In this document: in pieces, positions 1 to 7,912 of the stretch | How the letters are laid out: each line of letters opens with the position of its first letter | Position numbering within the stretch: position 1 is the stretch's first letter | NCBI GenBank assembly: GCA_024693715.1 | Contig: JAILKS010000048.1 | Location: 1-64,000 of the forward strand | Length of the DNA stretch: 64,000 nucleotides | Direction: 5' to 3' | Origin: Treponema sp. | GTDB lineage: Bacteria > Spirochaetota > Spirochaetia > Treponematales > Treponemataceae | The notes under the pieces: model-generated | What the model was told of the DNA's origin: nothing | The model's input: the letters and a program-made list of their open reading frames with translations, nothing else | Databases searched by the model: none | Made by a program: the position numbers and the translations under genes

Positions 1-855
1 ATAGATTTTGGGGCATCGTTCCTTAATCAGGCTGGACGCATCGTTCATTGTTTGCATAAAGGAATTAATAAAATTAAGAGTAAAATCTGACATTTCATAA
101 ACTCCCTGGACCATGAACAGAATATAATCTTTAATCTTTGACAAATCCAGTTGTGTGGCATTTAATAATTCATAATACTTCCGGCGATTCTGGTTTATAT
201 ACTTACTTAAATATAAAATCGGGATATCCAGTTTTTTTGCAAGAGTTAAATAAAGAATGTTTATAATGCGGCCTGTTCTTCCGTTACCGTCGTAAAATGG
301 ATGAATGGATTCAAACTGAAAATGAATTATAGCCATCTTTAAAATGGCATCTGTATCTTCCAGATCTTTAATGTTTATATATTTTTCAAGATTGGTAAGA
401 TAGTCAGAAATTTCTTCATAATTCTGAGGCGGAGTATGCAGCGTTTCACCAGTCTTTGTGTTCATAATTACTGTGCCAGGGAGCTTTCGTAAATCTCCTG
501 CTTCGGGCTCAACAATGTGATGAATCTGGATTATATGATTTGTGCTCAAAAATCCATTTTCTTTTACAAGATTGTAGCCTTTGAGCATTGCCTGACGATA
601 ATTTAAAACTTCCTTTGAAGCGGGATTTGATTTTGAATAAGACATTTCCTTAAAGATCTCGTCAAAGGTGGTAACAATATTTTCGATTTCTGAAGATTCT
701 TTTGCTTCGCCTAATGTTATGGCATTAAAAATAACATAAGGATTTGGCAGCAAATTAATTGCACCATTAAGCTGCCCCAGCTTATGGTTTGCGTTATTAA
801 GAGCCTTGAGAATCTGAACATCATCAAAATCAATATTATACGGAAGTTTAGTCAT
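1..855 (-). CDS. Fic family protein (AMPylase-type), C-terminus cut by window edge
   Basis: The frame is open from an ATG at 855 to the window edge (285 residues seen). The Fic active-site motif HPFYDGNGRTGR lies at about residues 185-196. His185 would be the catalytic base and the DGNGR loop would bind phosphate and metal. The N-terminal Fic_N part carries SSEIEN at about 54-59, matching the (S/T)xxxE(G/N) inhibitory helix of class II Fic proteins, so the enzyme is probably self-inhibited at rest. Family members usually transfer AMP to protein hydroxyls; the target here is unknown. No Shine-Dalgarno sequence is visible. There is no antitoxin gene beside it; the next element is a broken WYL regulator on the other strand. 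Confidence 0.9.
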   Translation of the reverse strand, partial: MTKLPYNIDFDDVQILKALNNANHKLGQLNGAINLLPNPYVIFNAITLGEAKESSEIENIVTTFDEIFKEMSYSKSNPASKEVLNYRQAMLKGYNLVKENGFLSTNHIIQIHHIVEPEAGDLRKLPGTVIMNTKTGETLHTPPQNYEEISDYLTNLEKYINIKDLEDTDAILKMAIIHFQFESIHPFYDGNGRTGRIINILYLTLAKKLDIPILYLSKYINQNRRKYYELLNATQLDLSKIKDYILFMVQGVYEMSDFTLNFINSFMQTMNDASSLIKERCPKIY

Positions 856-990
856 CTACTATATTTTCCGATACTTTGTGCATATTGTCAAGACATGCAC
901 AATATTTTTTATTTTTTGTGCATGAAGAATACCCGTATTAATGTCATAATCTGGCATTGTGTTTTCCAAAATCCAAGCTACAATATCCTT

Positions 991-1321
991 ATGAGTAAGA
1001 CCAACGAGAATGTAGAAAAAAAACAACGGGAAAGTCATGTAAAGTCGCTCAGGCTTTTGAGGCTGGAAAAGGCTATTCAGTCGATTGCCTACCCTAGTGT
1101 GGAACGGCTTATGAAGGACCTGGCATAAAAATCAGAAGTGCTTCCAGGACGACGAGGGGAACGTGCATCTGAGCTTTGAGTCAAACCAGCTGCAGGAGAC
1201 CTTGTACTGGGTGCTGCACTTTGGGTCTGCCGTGAAGATTTTGAATCCGCCGGAGTTGAAGAAGATGTATAAAGAGGAAGTTAGGAAGATGATTCTTGCA
1301 ACAAAGGAAAAGAACGGTTAA
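991..1321 (+). pseudogene. WYL-domain transcriptional regulator, internally deleted remnant
   Basis: Two pieces of one protein family are fused out of frame. The first (991-1128) encodes an N-terminal helix-turn-helix start, with LRLLRLEKAIQSIAYPSVER resembling the opening of DeoR/WYL regulators. The second (1115-1321) encodes the typical WYL C-terminus, WHKNQK followed by a WVLHFGSAVKIL strand. Several hundred bases of the middle are gone; the join lies near 1120-1127 and changes frame. The C-terminal part is G+C richer than its surroundings (65 of 120 bases in 1142-1261 by hand count), suggesting origin in another lineage. A TACAAT box sits 6 bases before the ATG. It is probably non-functional. 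Confidence 0.75.
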
Positions 1322-1376
1322 TATCTATAGAAACGGCCGAGAGAGCCTGGCTGAGTTTTTTTTTGGGAGCGCGATT

Positions 1377-2654
1377 ATGAGCGATATTAAATTTATTGAC
1401 GGTGGTGTTTGTGCGCCACAGGGATTCACTGCAAACGGAATGCGGGTTGGTATTAAAGAAAGCCGCAAAACAAATGATACTGCACTTGTTTTTTCAGATG
1501 TGCCTTGTTCTGCAGCGGGTGTTTTTACTCAAAATCGCGTAAAATCAGAAAGCGTTAAAATTACTAAAAAATTTATAAAGGATGGAAAAGCACAGGCAGC
1601 AATTGAAATAAGCGGAAATGCAAATACCTGTACTGGTCCTCAGGGTGCTCAAAACGCATTAAGAATGGCTCAATGCACTGCAAAAGCTCTTGGCATTAAA
1701 ACTGAAGATGTTATGGTCTACTCTACCGGTGTTATAGGCGCCCAGTTTGATGTTACTAAAGTAGAAAATAACATCGAAGCTCTTAAAAACGGTTTAAGCA
1801 AAGAGGGTCATGAACAGGCACGCGTTGCCATTATGACAACAGATACTCACTATAAAGAATGTGCCGTTGAATTTAAAATTGACGGTAAAATCTGCCGGAT
1901 GGGAACTATGTGCAAGGGCTCTGGAATGATTCACATCAACATGGGAACTATGCTCAGTTTTATTACGACAGACTGTGCCATCTCTTCAAAAATGCTCAAT
2001 AAGGCTCTTCATGAATCAATTCAATCTACCTATAACTGCGTTTCTGTAGACGGTGATACTTCAACAAACGACACTCTCATCATCATGGCAAACGGAAGGG
2101 CAGGCAATAAAGAAATTAAAAGTGCCGGTAAGAATTTTGACATTTTTATGAATGCCTTGAATAAACTCAACAGGATTATGGCTATGAAAATCGCAGCTGA
2201 CGGTGAGGGCGCTACCAGACTCATCGAATGTAATGTTAATGGAGCAAAATCTGTAGAAGCTGCACGAGGTCTTGCAAAAGAAATCATCTGTTCGTCACTT
2301 GCAAAGGCTGCTATTTTTGGTCGTGATGCAAACTTCGGTCGTTTTTTATGCGCAATGGGTTATTCAGGCATTCCTTTTAATCCCGACAAAACAAGCATCT
2401 GGTTTACTTCTAAAAAAGATTTTGACAGATATTTTGATCCTTCGGTAGATTCAACTGTTCATGGCGATAATCAGGTTCAGGTTTTTGACAACGGTGTTCC
2501 CTGCAATTTTGATGAAGCTAAGGCAACTGAGATTCTTGGTGCACAGGCTGTTGAAATTCTTGTTCAATGTCAGGACGGAAAATACAGCGGTACTGCGTGG
2601 GGTTGCGACCTTACTTATGATTATGTTAAAATTAATGGTGATTACAGGACTTAA
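1377..2654 (+). CDS. argJ: Bifunctional ornithine acetyltransferase / N-acetylglutamate synthase
   Basis: ArgJ transfers acetyl from N-acetylornithine to glutamate in the cyclic arginine pathway and can also start the pathway from acetyl-CoA. The start is the ATG at 1377, preceded by GGGAG, giving 425 residues. The family is made as a precursor that cuts itself before a threonine nucleophile in a KGxGM(I)...(A)TML context. Here KGSGMI is at about 180-185 and the cleavage site reads NMGTML, so Gly190 replaces the usual alanine and Thr191 is kept. argB follows 19 bases later. Other arginine genes are not in the window. Confidence 0.96.
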   Translation: MSDIKFIDGGVCAPQGFTANGMRVGIKESRKTNDTALVFSDVPCSAAGVFTQNRVKSESVKITKKFIKDGKAQAAIEISGNANTCTGPQGAQNALRMAQCTAKALGIKTEDVMVYSTGVIGAQFDVTKVENNIEALKNGLSKEGHEQARVAIMTTDTHYKECAVEFKIDGKICRMGTMCKGSGMIHINMGTMLSFITTDCAISSKMLNKALHESIQSTYNCVSVDGDTSTNDTLIIMANGRAGNKEIKSAGKNFDIFMNALNKLNRIMAMKIAADGEGATRLIECNVNGAKSVEAARGLAKEIICSSLAKAAIFGRDANFGRFLCAMGYSGIPFNPDKTSIWFTSKKDFDRYFDPSVDSTVHGDNQVQVFDNGVPCNFDEAKATEILGAQAVEILVQCQDGKYSGTAWGCDLTYDYVKINGDYRT

Positions 2655-2673
2655 TGTAAACAGGAAATAGTAT

Positions 2674-3549
2674 ATGATGAAAACTGATAATAATGATATA
2701 ACAAAAGAACAATGGTCGGAAGTTCTCGTACAGGCGCTTCCTTATTTTAAACAGTGGTGCGGAAAAATAGTCGTTGTAAAATACGGCGGAAATGCCATGC
2801 TCAATGAAGAACTAAAAATGGCAGTTATGGAAGATATTGTTCTTTTAAATACAATCGGAATTAAAGTTGTTTTAGTTCATGGCGGCGGTCCTGAAATCAA
2901 CAATATGCTCGAACGCGTCGGTAAAGAAAGCAAATTCGTAGATGGTCTTCGTTACACCGATGCCGAAACAATGGAAATTGTTCAGATGGTTCTTACCGGA
3001 AAACTGAACAAGGATATTGTAGGCATTCTGCTTCAAAAAGGCGGTAAGGCCGTAGGTCTTTCAGGAGTCGATTCAGGTCTTTTACGCGCAGTAAAAACAG
3101 AAAAGGATTTGGGATTTGTTGGTGAAGTAACAGAGGTTCATCCGGAAATATTAACATCTCTTTTAAACGAAGGCTTTATTCCTGTAGTCTCGACTGTTGC
3201 TCTTGGCGAACAGGGTGATGAAGCGCGCTACAACATCAATGCCGACACTGCTGCTGCAAAAATTGCCGTTGCCCTTCACGCAGAAAAATTTGTCCAGCTT
3301 ACAAATGTTCCAGGAATCTTAAGAAATATCGATGACCCTTCTACCTTAATTAAACGCATCGAAAAAACTGCAATCGGTTCTTTAAAAGCAACAGGCATCC
3401 TTTCAGGCGGTATGATTCCAAAAATCGACTGCTGTGAAGTAGCCCTTGCCGGAGGAGTTCCACGCACACATATCATCGACGGTCGTGTACCACATTCTCT
3501 CTTAATAGAAATGTTCAGTGACAGGGGTATTGGAACTATGGTGTATTAA
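2674..3549 (+). CDS. argB: Acetylglutamate kinase
   Basis: ArgB phosphorylates N-acetylglutamate, the second step of arginine synthesis. The 291-residue product has the amino-acid-kinase signatures KYGGNAM (about 35-41), VHGGGPEIN (about 69-77) and the C-terminal ATP-site region LSGGMIPKI. An AGGAAA ribosome site precedes the ATG. It follows argJ closely and is probably co-transcribed. Its last codons (IGTMVY and stop) are partly duplicated 77 bases downstream, beyond two palindromes; see the findings. Confidence 0.97.
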   Translation: MMKTDNNDITKEQWSEVLVQALPYFKQWCGKIVVVKYGGNAMLNEELKMAVMEDIVLLNTIGIKVVLVHGGGPEINNMLERVGKESKFVDGLRYTDAETMEIVQMVLTGKLNKDIVGILLQKGGKAVGLSGVDSGLLRAVKTEKDLGFVGEVTEVHPEILTSLLNEGFIPVVSTVALGEQGDEARYNINADTAAAKIAVALHAEKFVQLTNVPGILRNIDDPSTLIKRIEKTAIGSLKATGILSGGMIPKIDCCEVALAGGVPRTHIIDGRVPHSLLIEMFSDRGIGTMVY

Positions 3550-3552
3550 GCG

Positions 3553-3600
3553 CTAGTTTTCGAAGAAAACTAGGTAGTAAAATTGCGCAAGCAATTTTAC
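3553..3600. repeat. Twin perfect palindromes after argB
   Basis: Two hairpins sit side by side. At 3553-3573 a 9-bp stem CTAGTTTTC/GAAAACTAG closes a GAA loop. At 3577-3600 a 10-bp stem GTAAAATTGC/GCAATTTTAC closes a GCAA tetraloop. No T-run follows on either strand, so they are not classical intrinsic terminators. A 12-base direct repeat (ATTGGAACTATG at 3529-3540 and 3606-3617) flanks the pair, as a small inserted palindromic element with duplicated target might leave. Confidence 0.75.
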
Positions 3601-3612
3601 GTAGAATTGGAA

Positions 3613-3983
3613 CTATGATTTACTAGAGGCTATTACCTTTTCAATCACCTGCTCATAATCCTGGTCAATCAGAACAATTTGTTCACAGGATTTCGTAAAA
3701 CCTTCGGTAAAACGGAGGTTTTCTTCTTTAACACAATCCTTTGTAAGATATGAATCATCAGGTGGTTCTTCTATGTCTGAGCCGTGTGCAAGGATATCTT
3801 CAAAGTGTTCATCGATATAGCGCTCTGTCAAGCAAAGCAGATGAATTTAATTTCGGAAATATACTCTGCTTCAAAATCTTTTCGCCAGTCAAACGGAATA
3901 TAACGGTCTTCAACAATAAGATTCTGTTTATTTTTAATTGCAGTTTTTTCTGTATGCGATGCACCTGTTATAATGTAAATCAT
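3613..3983 (-). pseudogene. Zeta-toxin/2-phosphoglycerate-kinase-like P-loop protein, decayed
   Basis: The remnant starts at 3983 (MIYIITGASHTEKT), overlapping the yczE stop. Intact relatives as I recall them have GASHTGKT here; the second P-loop glycine is now Glu. The sequence then jumps directly to NKQNLIVEDRYIPFDW, so roughly 60 residues of the core are missing in frame. After EIKFICFA a stop is reached. The family C-terminus (TERYIDEHFEDI... to the stop at 3613) continues in another frame from about 3831. With three lesions it is almost surely inactive. It sits last in the thiQ-yczE run. Confidence 0.7.
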
Positions 3984-4636
3984 TTTTCCTCCTCTCCTTT
4001 CATCTCTTTTACAACTGCAAATACATCGCGATGCTTTAGCTTACGTGGTTCAAAACGGATGATTGTATAAACAAGCTGCATAACAAGCCCTGCTCCAAAG
4101 GTACCGATGAGTGTACCAATTCCAACAGGACCGCCAAGTAAAAATCCAAGCAGACACACGATTCCCCATAAAATTATTTCTACAATTCCAATCGGGACCT
4201 TTGGCATTCGTTTACCAAGTCCTACAAGAAGTGCATCTCTTGGTCCGCAGCCCTGCTGAGACCTCATGTAAATCCACATGCCTATTGCCATAAAAACAAA
4301 GCCTGTAAGCATTATTACAATTCCAAGCCACAAATTGTGATTTTCGGGCAGCGGATTAAGGGTGTTGTATGCCTGAACAAAATTTCCTGTAAGAAGAGAA
4401 TCTATGATAGTTCCAAAACCGATTTTTTCTTTCAATAAGATATCTATAAACAAAATCGTAACTGCCATGATTGTCATTGCCGCTCCATAATTAAGCGGAG
4501 TATGCTTTGCAATCCCCATGCCAAGACAATCCCAGGGAGCAAGTCCGATATTTGCATAAATCGTAAGATGAACTCCAAAAGCAAACACTATAAGCCCAAG
4601 TACAATTTTCAGCCATTCAAATATAATCTTTTTCAT
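3980..4636 (-). CDS. YczE/YyaS/YitT-type integral membrane protein
   Basis: This 218-residue protein has about five or six hydrophobic segments and the family pattern of glycines in NIGLAPWDCLGMGIA (about 30-44) and a GCGPRDALLVGL repeat later (about 130-141). The biochemical role of the family is not settled; transport or membrane regulation is usually assumed. It begins 3 bases after thiQ ends on the same strand, so it is probably co-transcribed with the thiamine transporter and may help it. That link is inference from position only. Confidence 0.8.
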   Translation of the reverse strand: MKKIIFEWLKIVLGLIVFAFGVHLTIYANIGLAPWDCLGMGIAKHTPLNYGAAMTIMAVTILFIDILLKEKIGFGTIIDSLLTGNFVQAYNTLNPLPENHNLWLGIVIMLTGFVFMAIGMWIYMRSQQGCGPRDALLVGLGKRMPKVPIGIVEIILWGIVCLLGFLLGGPVGIGTLIGTFGAGLVMQLVYTIIRFEPRKLKHRDVFAVVKEMKGEEEK

Positions 4637-4639
4637 GAT

Positions 4640-5260
4640 TTATACCATTCTAACGATTTTATCTGCAACTGTCTTTGCTTCCTGTTCATCATGAGTAACC
4701 ATGATTGCGGTAAAACCAAGCTCCTGCTGCCATTGCCTTAACTGTGATGCCATCTTGTGACGAAGATCTGTATCTAATGCAGAAAAAGGTTCATCCAGAA
4801 GAACAAGTTTTGGTTCTGTAATAAGTGTTCTTGCAAGAGCGACACGCTGTTTTTCACCGCCGCTTAAGGTCTGGCACATCCTCTTATCATATCCTGTCAG
4901 ATTAAAATAACTCAAATATTCAGATGCACGCTTTATCGCAATCTTTTTTTTCATCCCTTTAGATATTAAACCGTATGCAACATTATTCACAACATTTAAA
5001 TGATTAAACAGCGCACCCGACTGAAACACCATGCCTATCTGACGAAGGGCTGGCGGAAGTGTGTCGATGCGTTGTCCGTCGAGTTCAATTGTGAGCGGAG
5101 TATCATTTTCTTCCAGTCCTGCAATTATGTTTAATACGGTAGATTTTCCGCATCCGCTCGGTCCTAAAAGACATGTCATTGTACCTTTTTCACATTCAAT
5201 TGAAAAATCAACGGTAACTGTATCCCTCTTTTTATGAATATTTTTTGCAGTAAAGAACAT
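4640..5260 (-). CDS. thiQ: Thiamine ABC transporter ATP-binding protein
   Basis: This is a 206-residue ABC ATPase with Walker A GPSGCGKST (33-41), signature LSGGEKQR (about 128) and Walker B LVLLDEPFSALD (about 152-163). The short length fits ThiQ, which energises import of thiamine or its phosphates through ThiP. It is the only ATPase near thiB and thiP. The 1.2-kb opposite-strand gene at 5324-6496 separates it from thiP. No clear ribosome site precedes the ATG, and a TAATAT box lies 7 bases upstream. The divergent neighbour's -35 overlaps its start region. Confidence 0.88.
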   Translation of the reverse strand: MFFTAKNIHKKRDTVTVDFSIECEKGTMTCLLGPSGCGKSTVLNIIAGLEENDTPLTIELDGQRIDTLPPALRQIGMVFQSGALFNHLNVVNNVAYGLISKGMKKKIAIKRASEYLSYFNLTGYDKRMCQTLSGGEKQRVALARTLITEPKLVLLDEPFSALDTDLRHKMASQLRQWQQELGFTAIMVTHDEQEAKTVADKIVRMV

Positions 5261-5263
5261 AAG

Positions 5264-5292
5264 TTGAATATTACTACAAATATATTTATAAT
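5264..5292 (+). promoter_or_regulatory. Sigma70-type promoter of the 5324 gene
   Basis: TTGAAT (5264-5269), 17-base spacer, TATAAT (5287-5292). The -35 begins 4 bases outside the thiQ start codon on the other strand, so firing here could interfere with thiQ expression. AGGAG at 5313-5317 then precedes a GTG start. Confidence 0.6.
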
Positions 5293-5323
5293 TAAAGGGT
5301 AGTTTTAAAAACAGGAGTTAAAA

Positions 5324-6496
5324 GTGAAAAAACTAATTATTTTTCTTGCCGTTCTTTTTACTTCTGCAAATCTTTTTGCAATTATTTTACCGGATGGAAC
5401 GGATGCTGTTGTAAAAGATATTAAACAGGATGGAAACAAGATTTCTTATGTCTGTTTAAAAGAACCGACTAAAATCAACACCCCTATTGGAAAAGTTGTC
5501 GCAAAAGATTACGTCTACTACAATAAAAACGGACGTGTTCAGAAATTCACTCCTAATGAACCGGGCGTTGCTTCTACACCTATCGGTAACTTACCGTATC
5601 AGGCAAAGGAAATAACCTTCTACACCTCTGGAAATATAAACACATTTTACATAAACACAAATCTTGAACTTTCTACACCTTATGGAAAAATCACTGTTGC
5701 CGCAAATCAGATTAAATTTTACGACAATTGGGTTCCTGAATATATTTTTACAAGCGATGAGCAGACTTTTACGATTCTTGGCGGTGAACAGCTGCTTGAA
5801 AAGGAAACAAAGCTTTATTTTTATGAAAACGGTAAAATAGAAAGATTAAAATACAAAACATCATCTGAAATTGAAACACCAATTGGAAAAATCACTCCGG
5901 TAGAAAATTCAGAGCTTCTTTTTCATGAAAACGGTGCATTAAAATCAGTTTTTCCTAGTGAAATAACTCAAATAATGGTAGAAAGCAATACTTTCTTCAT
6001 CGATGCAGAAAAAGAAATCCGTTTTACAGAAAAAGGCAACATTGCAGGTTTTTCTACATCCTCTGTAAAAGAAATATCCATTGGTACAGTTAAGGTTACT
6101 CATACAGGAAATTCAAACGAGCCTTTCCTCATTTTTCCGAATGTTGACGGAAGCTATGTTGTTACTTCAAAGGATGAACTTCGTGCAGATATAAAAACAG
6201 ACAACTATCACAACTACGGTAAAATCATTTATGTTTCTGCAAACAAAAAATTCATTGCATATTTGGAAGAATACAATCTTTTTACCTTTACGACCGTGCA
6301 GTCAAAAATCAAATATGATCAATATTTCAATATCTATGGAAATTTCCCTGAATATAATGATTACGATTTTTATATTAATCAGATGTTTGCTTTTGACCGT
6401 GATATGAAAATCATCAAATATTGCAACTACAGGCTTTTATACAATGATGATGATACGACCGAAAGAATATACGAATTTATTGATTTTCAGAAATAA
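5324..6496 (+). CDS. Secreted repeat protein of unknown function, TPIGK repeats
   Basis: I do not recognise a named family. The 390-residue product starts at GTG with a good AGGAG site and has a signal peptide (about 1-19, ending LFA). At least four degenerate repeats of roughly 35-50 residues follow. Each has a (N/S/E)TP(I/Y)GK segment, then a strand such as YVYYNKNGRVQKF, ITFYTSGNINTFY or LLFHENGALKSVF. The FxENGxL pattern recalls MORN_2/YwqK-like strand repeats, so an extended beta structure in the periplasm or at the surface is plausible. The gene lies antisense between thiP and thiQ, and its 3' end overlaps thiP by 20 bases. Confidence 0.75.
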   Translation: MKKLIIFLAVLFTSANLFAIILPDGTDAVVKDIKQDGNKISYVCLKEPTKINTPIGKVVAKDYVYYNKNGRVQKFTPNEPGVASTPIGNLPYQAKEITFYTSGNINTFYINTNLELSTPYGKITVAANQIKFYDNWVPEYIFTSDEQTFTILGGEQLLEKETKLYFYENGKIERLKYKTSSEIETPIGKITPVENSELLFHENGALKSVFPSEITQIMVESNTFFIDAEKEIRFTEKGNIAGFSTSSVKEISIGTVKVTHTGNSNEPFLIFPNVDGSYVVTSKDELRADIKTDNYHNYGKIIYVSANKKFIAYLEEYNLFTFTTVQSKIKYDQYFNIYGNFPEYNDYDFYINQMFAFDRDMKIIKYCNYRLLYNDDDTTERIYEFIDFQK

Positions 6497-7883
6497 CCTT
6501 GTTGATTAAGCCGCAGATACCGAAAACGGCAGAACAAAGGATGATTAAAACAATCGCGCAAAGACATGATTCTTTAAATCTGTAGGCACTTGCAAGCTTA
6601 TAGATATAAAGCGACAGATTATCAAATCTCTTAATCGAAAGCACAAGCGGAAGTGTTGCATCTCCGGCGCTTACCGCAAAACAATATGCAAAAGCGTTCA
6701 GAATACTTTTTCTGCATGACGGAAAATAAACTCTTTTTATACTGTCAAACTTATTTTTTGAAAATAAAAGTGCCGCATAATCAGTTTCTTTTAAGATGGA
6801 GTTCATTCCGTTTTGAATCTGTTTATATGCAATCGGCCAGTATAAAATCACCTCAAGCAGAACAAGAATAAAAATATTTCCGCGTCTGAAAATTAATGTT
6901 GCAACCCATGAAACCGCTACCGAAGAAACTGCCATCGGAAAAAGCGGGATTGTCTGTAAAAAAGAACTTTGCTGTTTATTATTTAATTTGATGTAAACCG
7001 AATATAAAAAAGCACAAATACAGCATAAAAGCGATGTTAAAATCCCCACACCTGTTGTAGTAAACAAAGGTCTTAAAAGATTAACAAATCTTGCTTTAAA
7101 TGAATTAAACAGTATGCAGATGAACGGGCAAAAAAAGAATAATATCAGGATAAGAGCAAGCGGTACAAAAAGAAATAAAACCTTTCCGCTAATTTTTCTT
7201 AATTCTGGTGATGCATATAAGGTTCCGTCGTTATAAATCTGATTTTTTCTTATTACCGCCGAATAAACGAAAACAATGAATAAGGCAGTGATTGTTTCTA
7301 AAACAGCAATTTTTGCCCCCGAACTGAAATTGAGAGTTGAACGAACATTATGATAAAGCTCAACTTCCAGTGTCGAATGACCTGCCGGACTAAAAAGCAG
7401 AACAATCATAAAACTGAAAAAACAATATAAAAATAAAGGCATACAGGCAGCCGCAACAGCTCCACGCAGATTCTTCCAGGTTATTGTCCAGAACACCCGT
7501 CCTTCCTTTGCGCCAAGAAGTCGTGCTGCATTTTCTGTTTCTTTCGGAAGTGAATTCCAGGCGTTATTTACAATCCCTGTAACAAGCGGAAAATTATAAA
7601 ATCCCTGTGCAATTACAATTCCGAAAGATGTATACAAAAAGGTTACCGGTGCTTCAGCGAGATTAAAAACTGAGCACAAGAATCTGTTTACAACGCCATT
7701 CATTCCAAAAAATGCTACATAACCAAGAGCTATAATCAGCGGTGGAACGCATAGTGGAACTGAAGATAAACTTAAAATCAGTTTTCTTGCAGCAAATTTA
7801 TAGTGAGATGTAAAATATGCTGTTACTATCCCTACAAATGCCGCAATCAGGGTTGAAAAACAGGAAATACTTATTGTATACAA
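6477..7883 (-). CDS. thiP: Thiamine ABC transporter permease, two-domain
   Basis: The 468-residue polytopic protein has two fused permease halves, as in ThiP. Each carries an EAA-type cytoplasmic loop that contacts the ATPase: ETENAARLLGA in the first half and KETDYAALLFS in the second. It follows thiB by 29 bases. There is no ATG in frame: a TTG at 7883 is the first standard start, but AGGT stands about 6 bases before an in-frame ATT at 7898, which would add ILKIF to the start. The true start is therefore uncertain by five residues. Confidence 0.88.
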   Translation of the reverse strand: MYTISISCFSTLIAAFVGIVTAYFTSHYKFAARKLILSLSSVPLCVPPLIIALGYVAFFGMNGVVNRFLCSVFNLAEAPVTFLYTSFGIVIAQGFYNFPLVTGIVNNAWNSLPKETENAARLLGAKEGRVFWTITWKNLRGAVAAACMPLFLYCFFSFMIVLLFSPAGHSTLEVELYHNVRSTLNFSSGAKIAVLETITALFIVFVYSAVIRKNQIYNDGTLYASPELRKISGKVLFLFVPLALILILFFFCPFICILFNSFKARFVNLLRPLFTTTGVGILTSLLCCICAFLYSVYIKLNNKQQSSFLQTIPLFPMAVSSVAVSWVATLIFRRGNIFILVLLEVILYWPIAYKQIQNGMNSILKETDYAALLFSKNKFDSIKRVYFPSCRKSILNAFAYCFAVSAGDATLPLVLSIKRFDNLSLYIYKLASAYRFKESCLCAIVLIILCSAVFGICGLINKVISENQ

Positions 7884-7912
7884 AAAAATCTTTAAAATTT
7901 TACTACCTGCTG

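Noticed and set aside
784..1128. A 114-codon frame beginning at 784
   Set aside because: Its first part is the antisense of the Fic start; only the portion from 991 has coding character, and it belongs to the WYL remnant.
1..1321. Fic plus WYL remnant as an active toxin or defence system
   Set aside because: The WYL gene is broken and no antitoxin or effector partner is visible; the Fic protein carries its own inhibitory motif.
3553..3600. Intrinsic terminators after argB
   Set aside because: Stems are perfect but no T-run follows on either strand.
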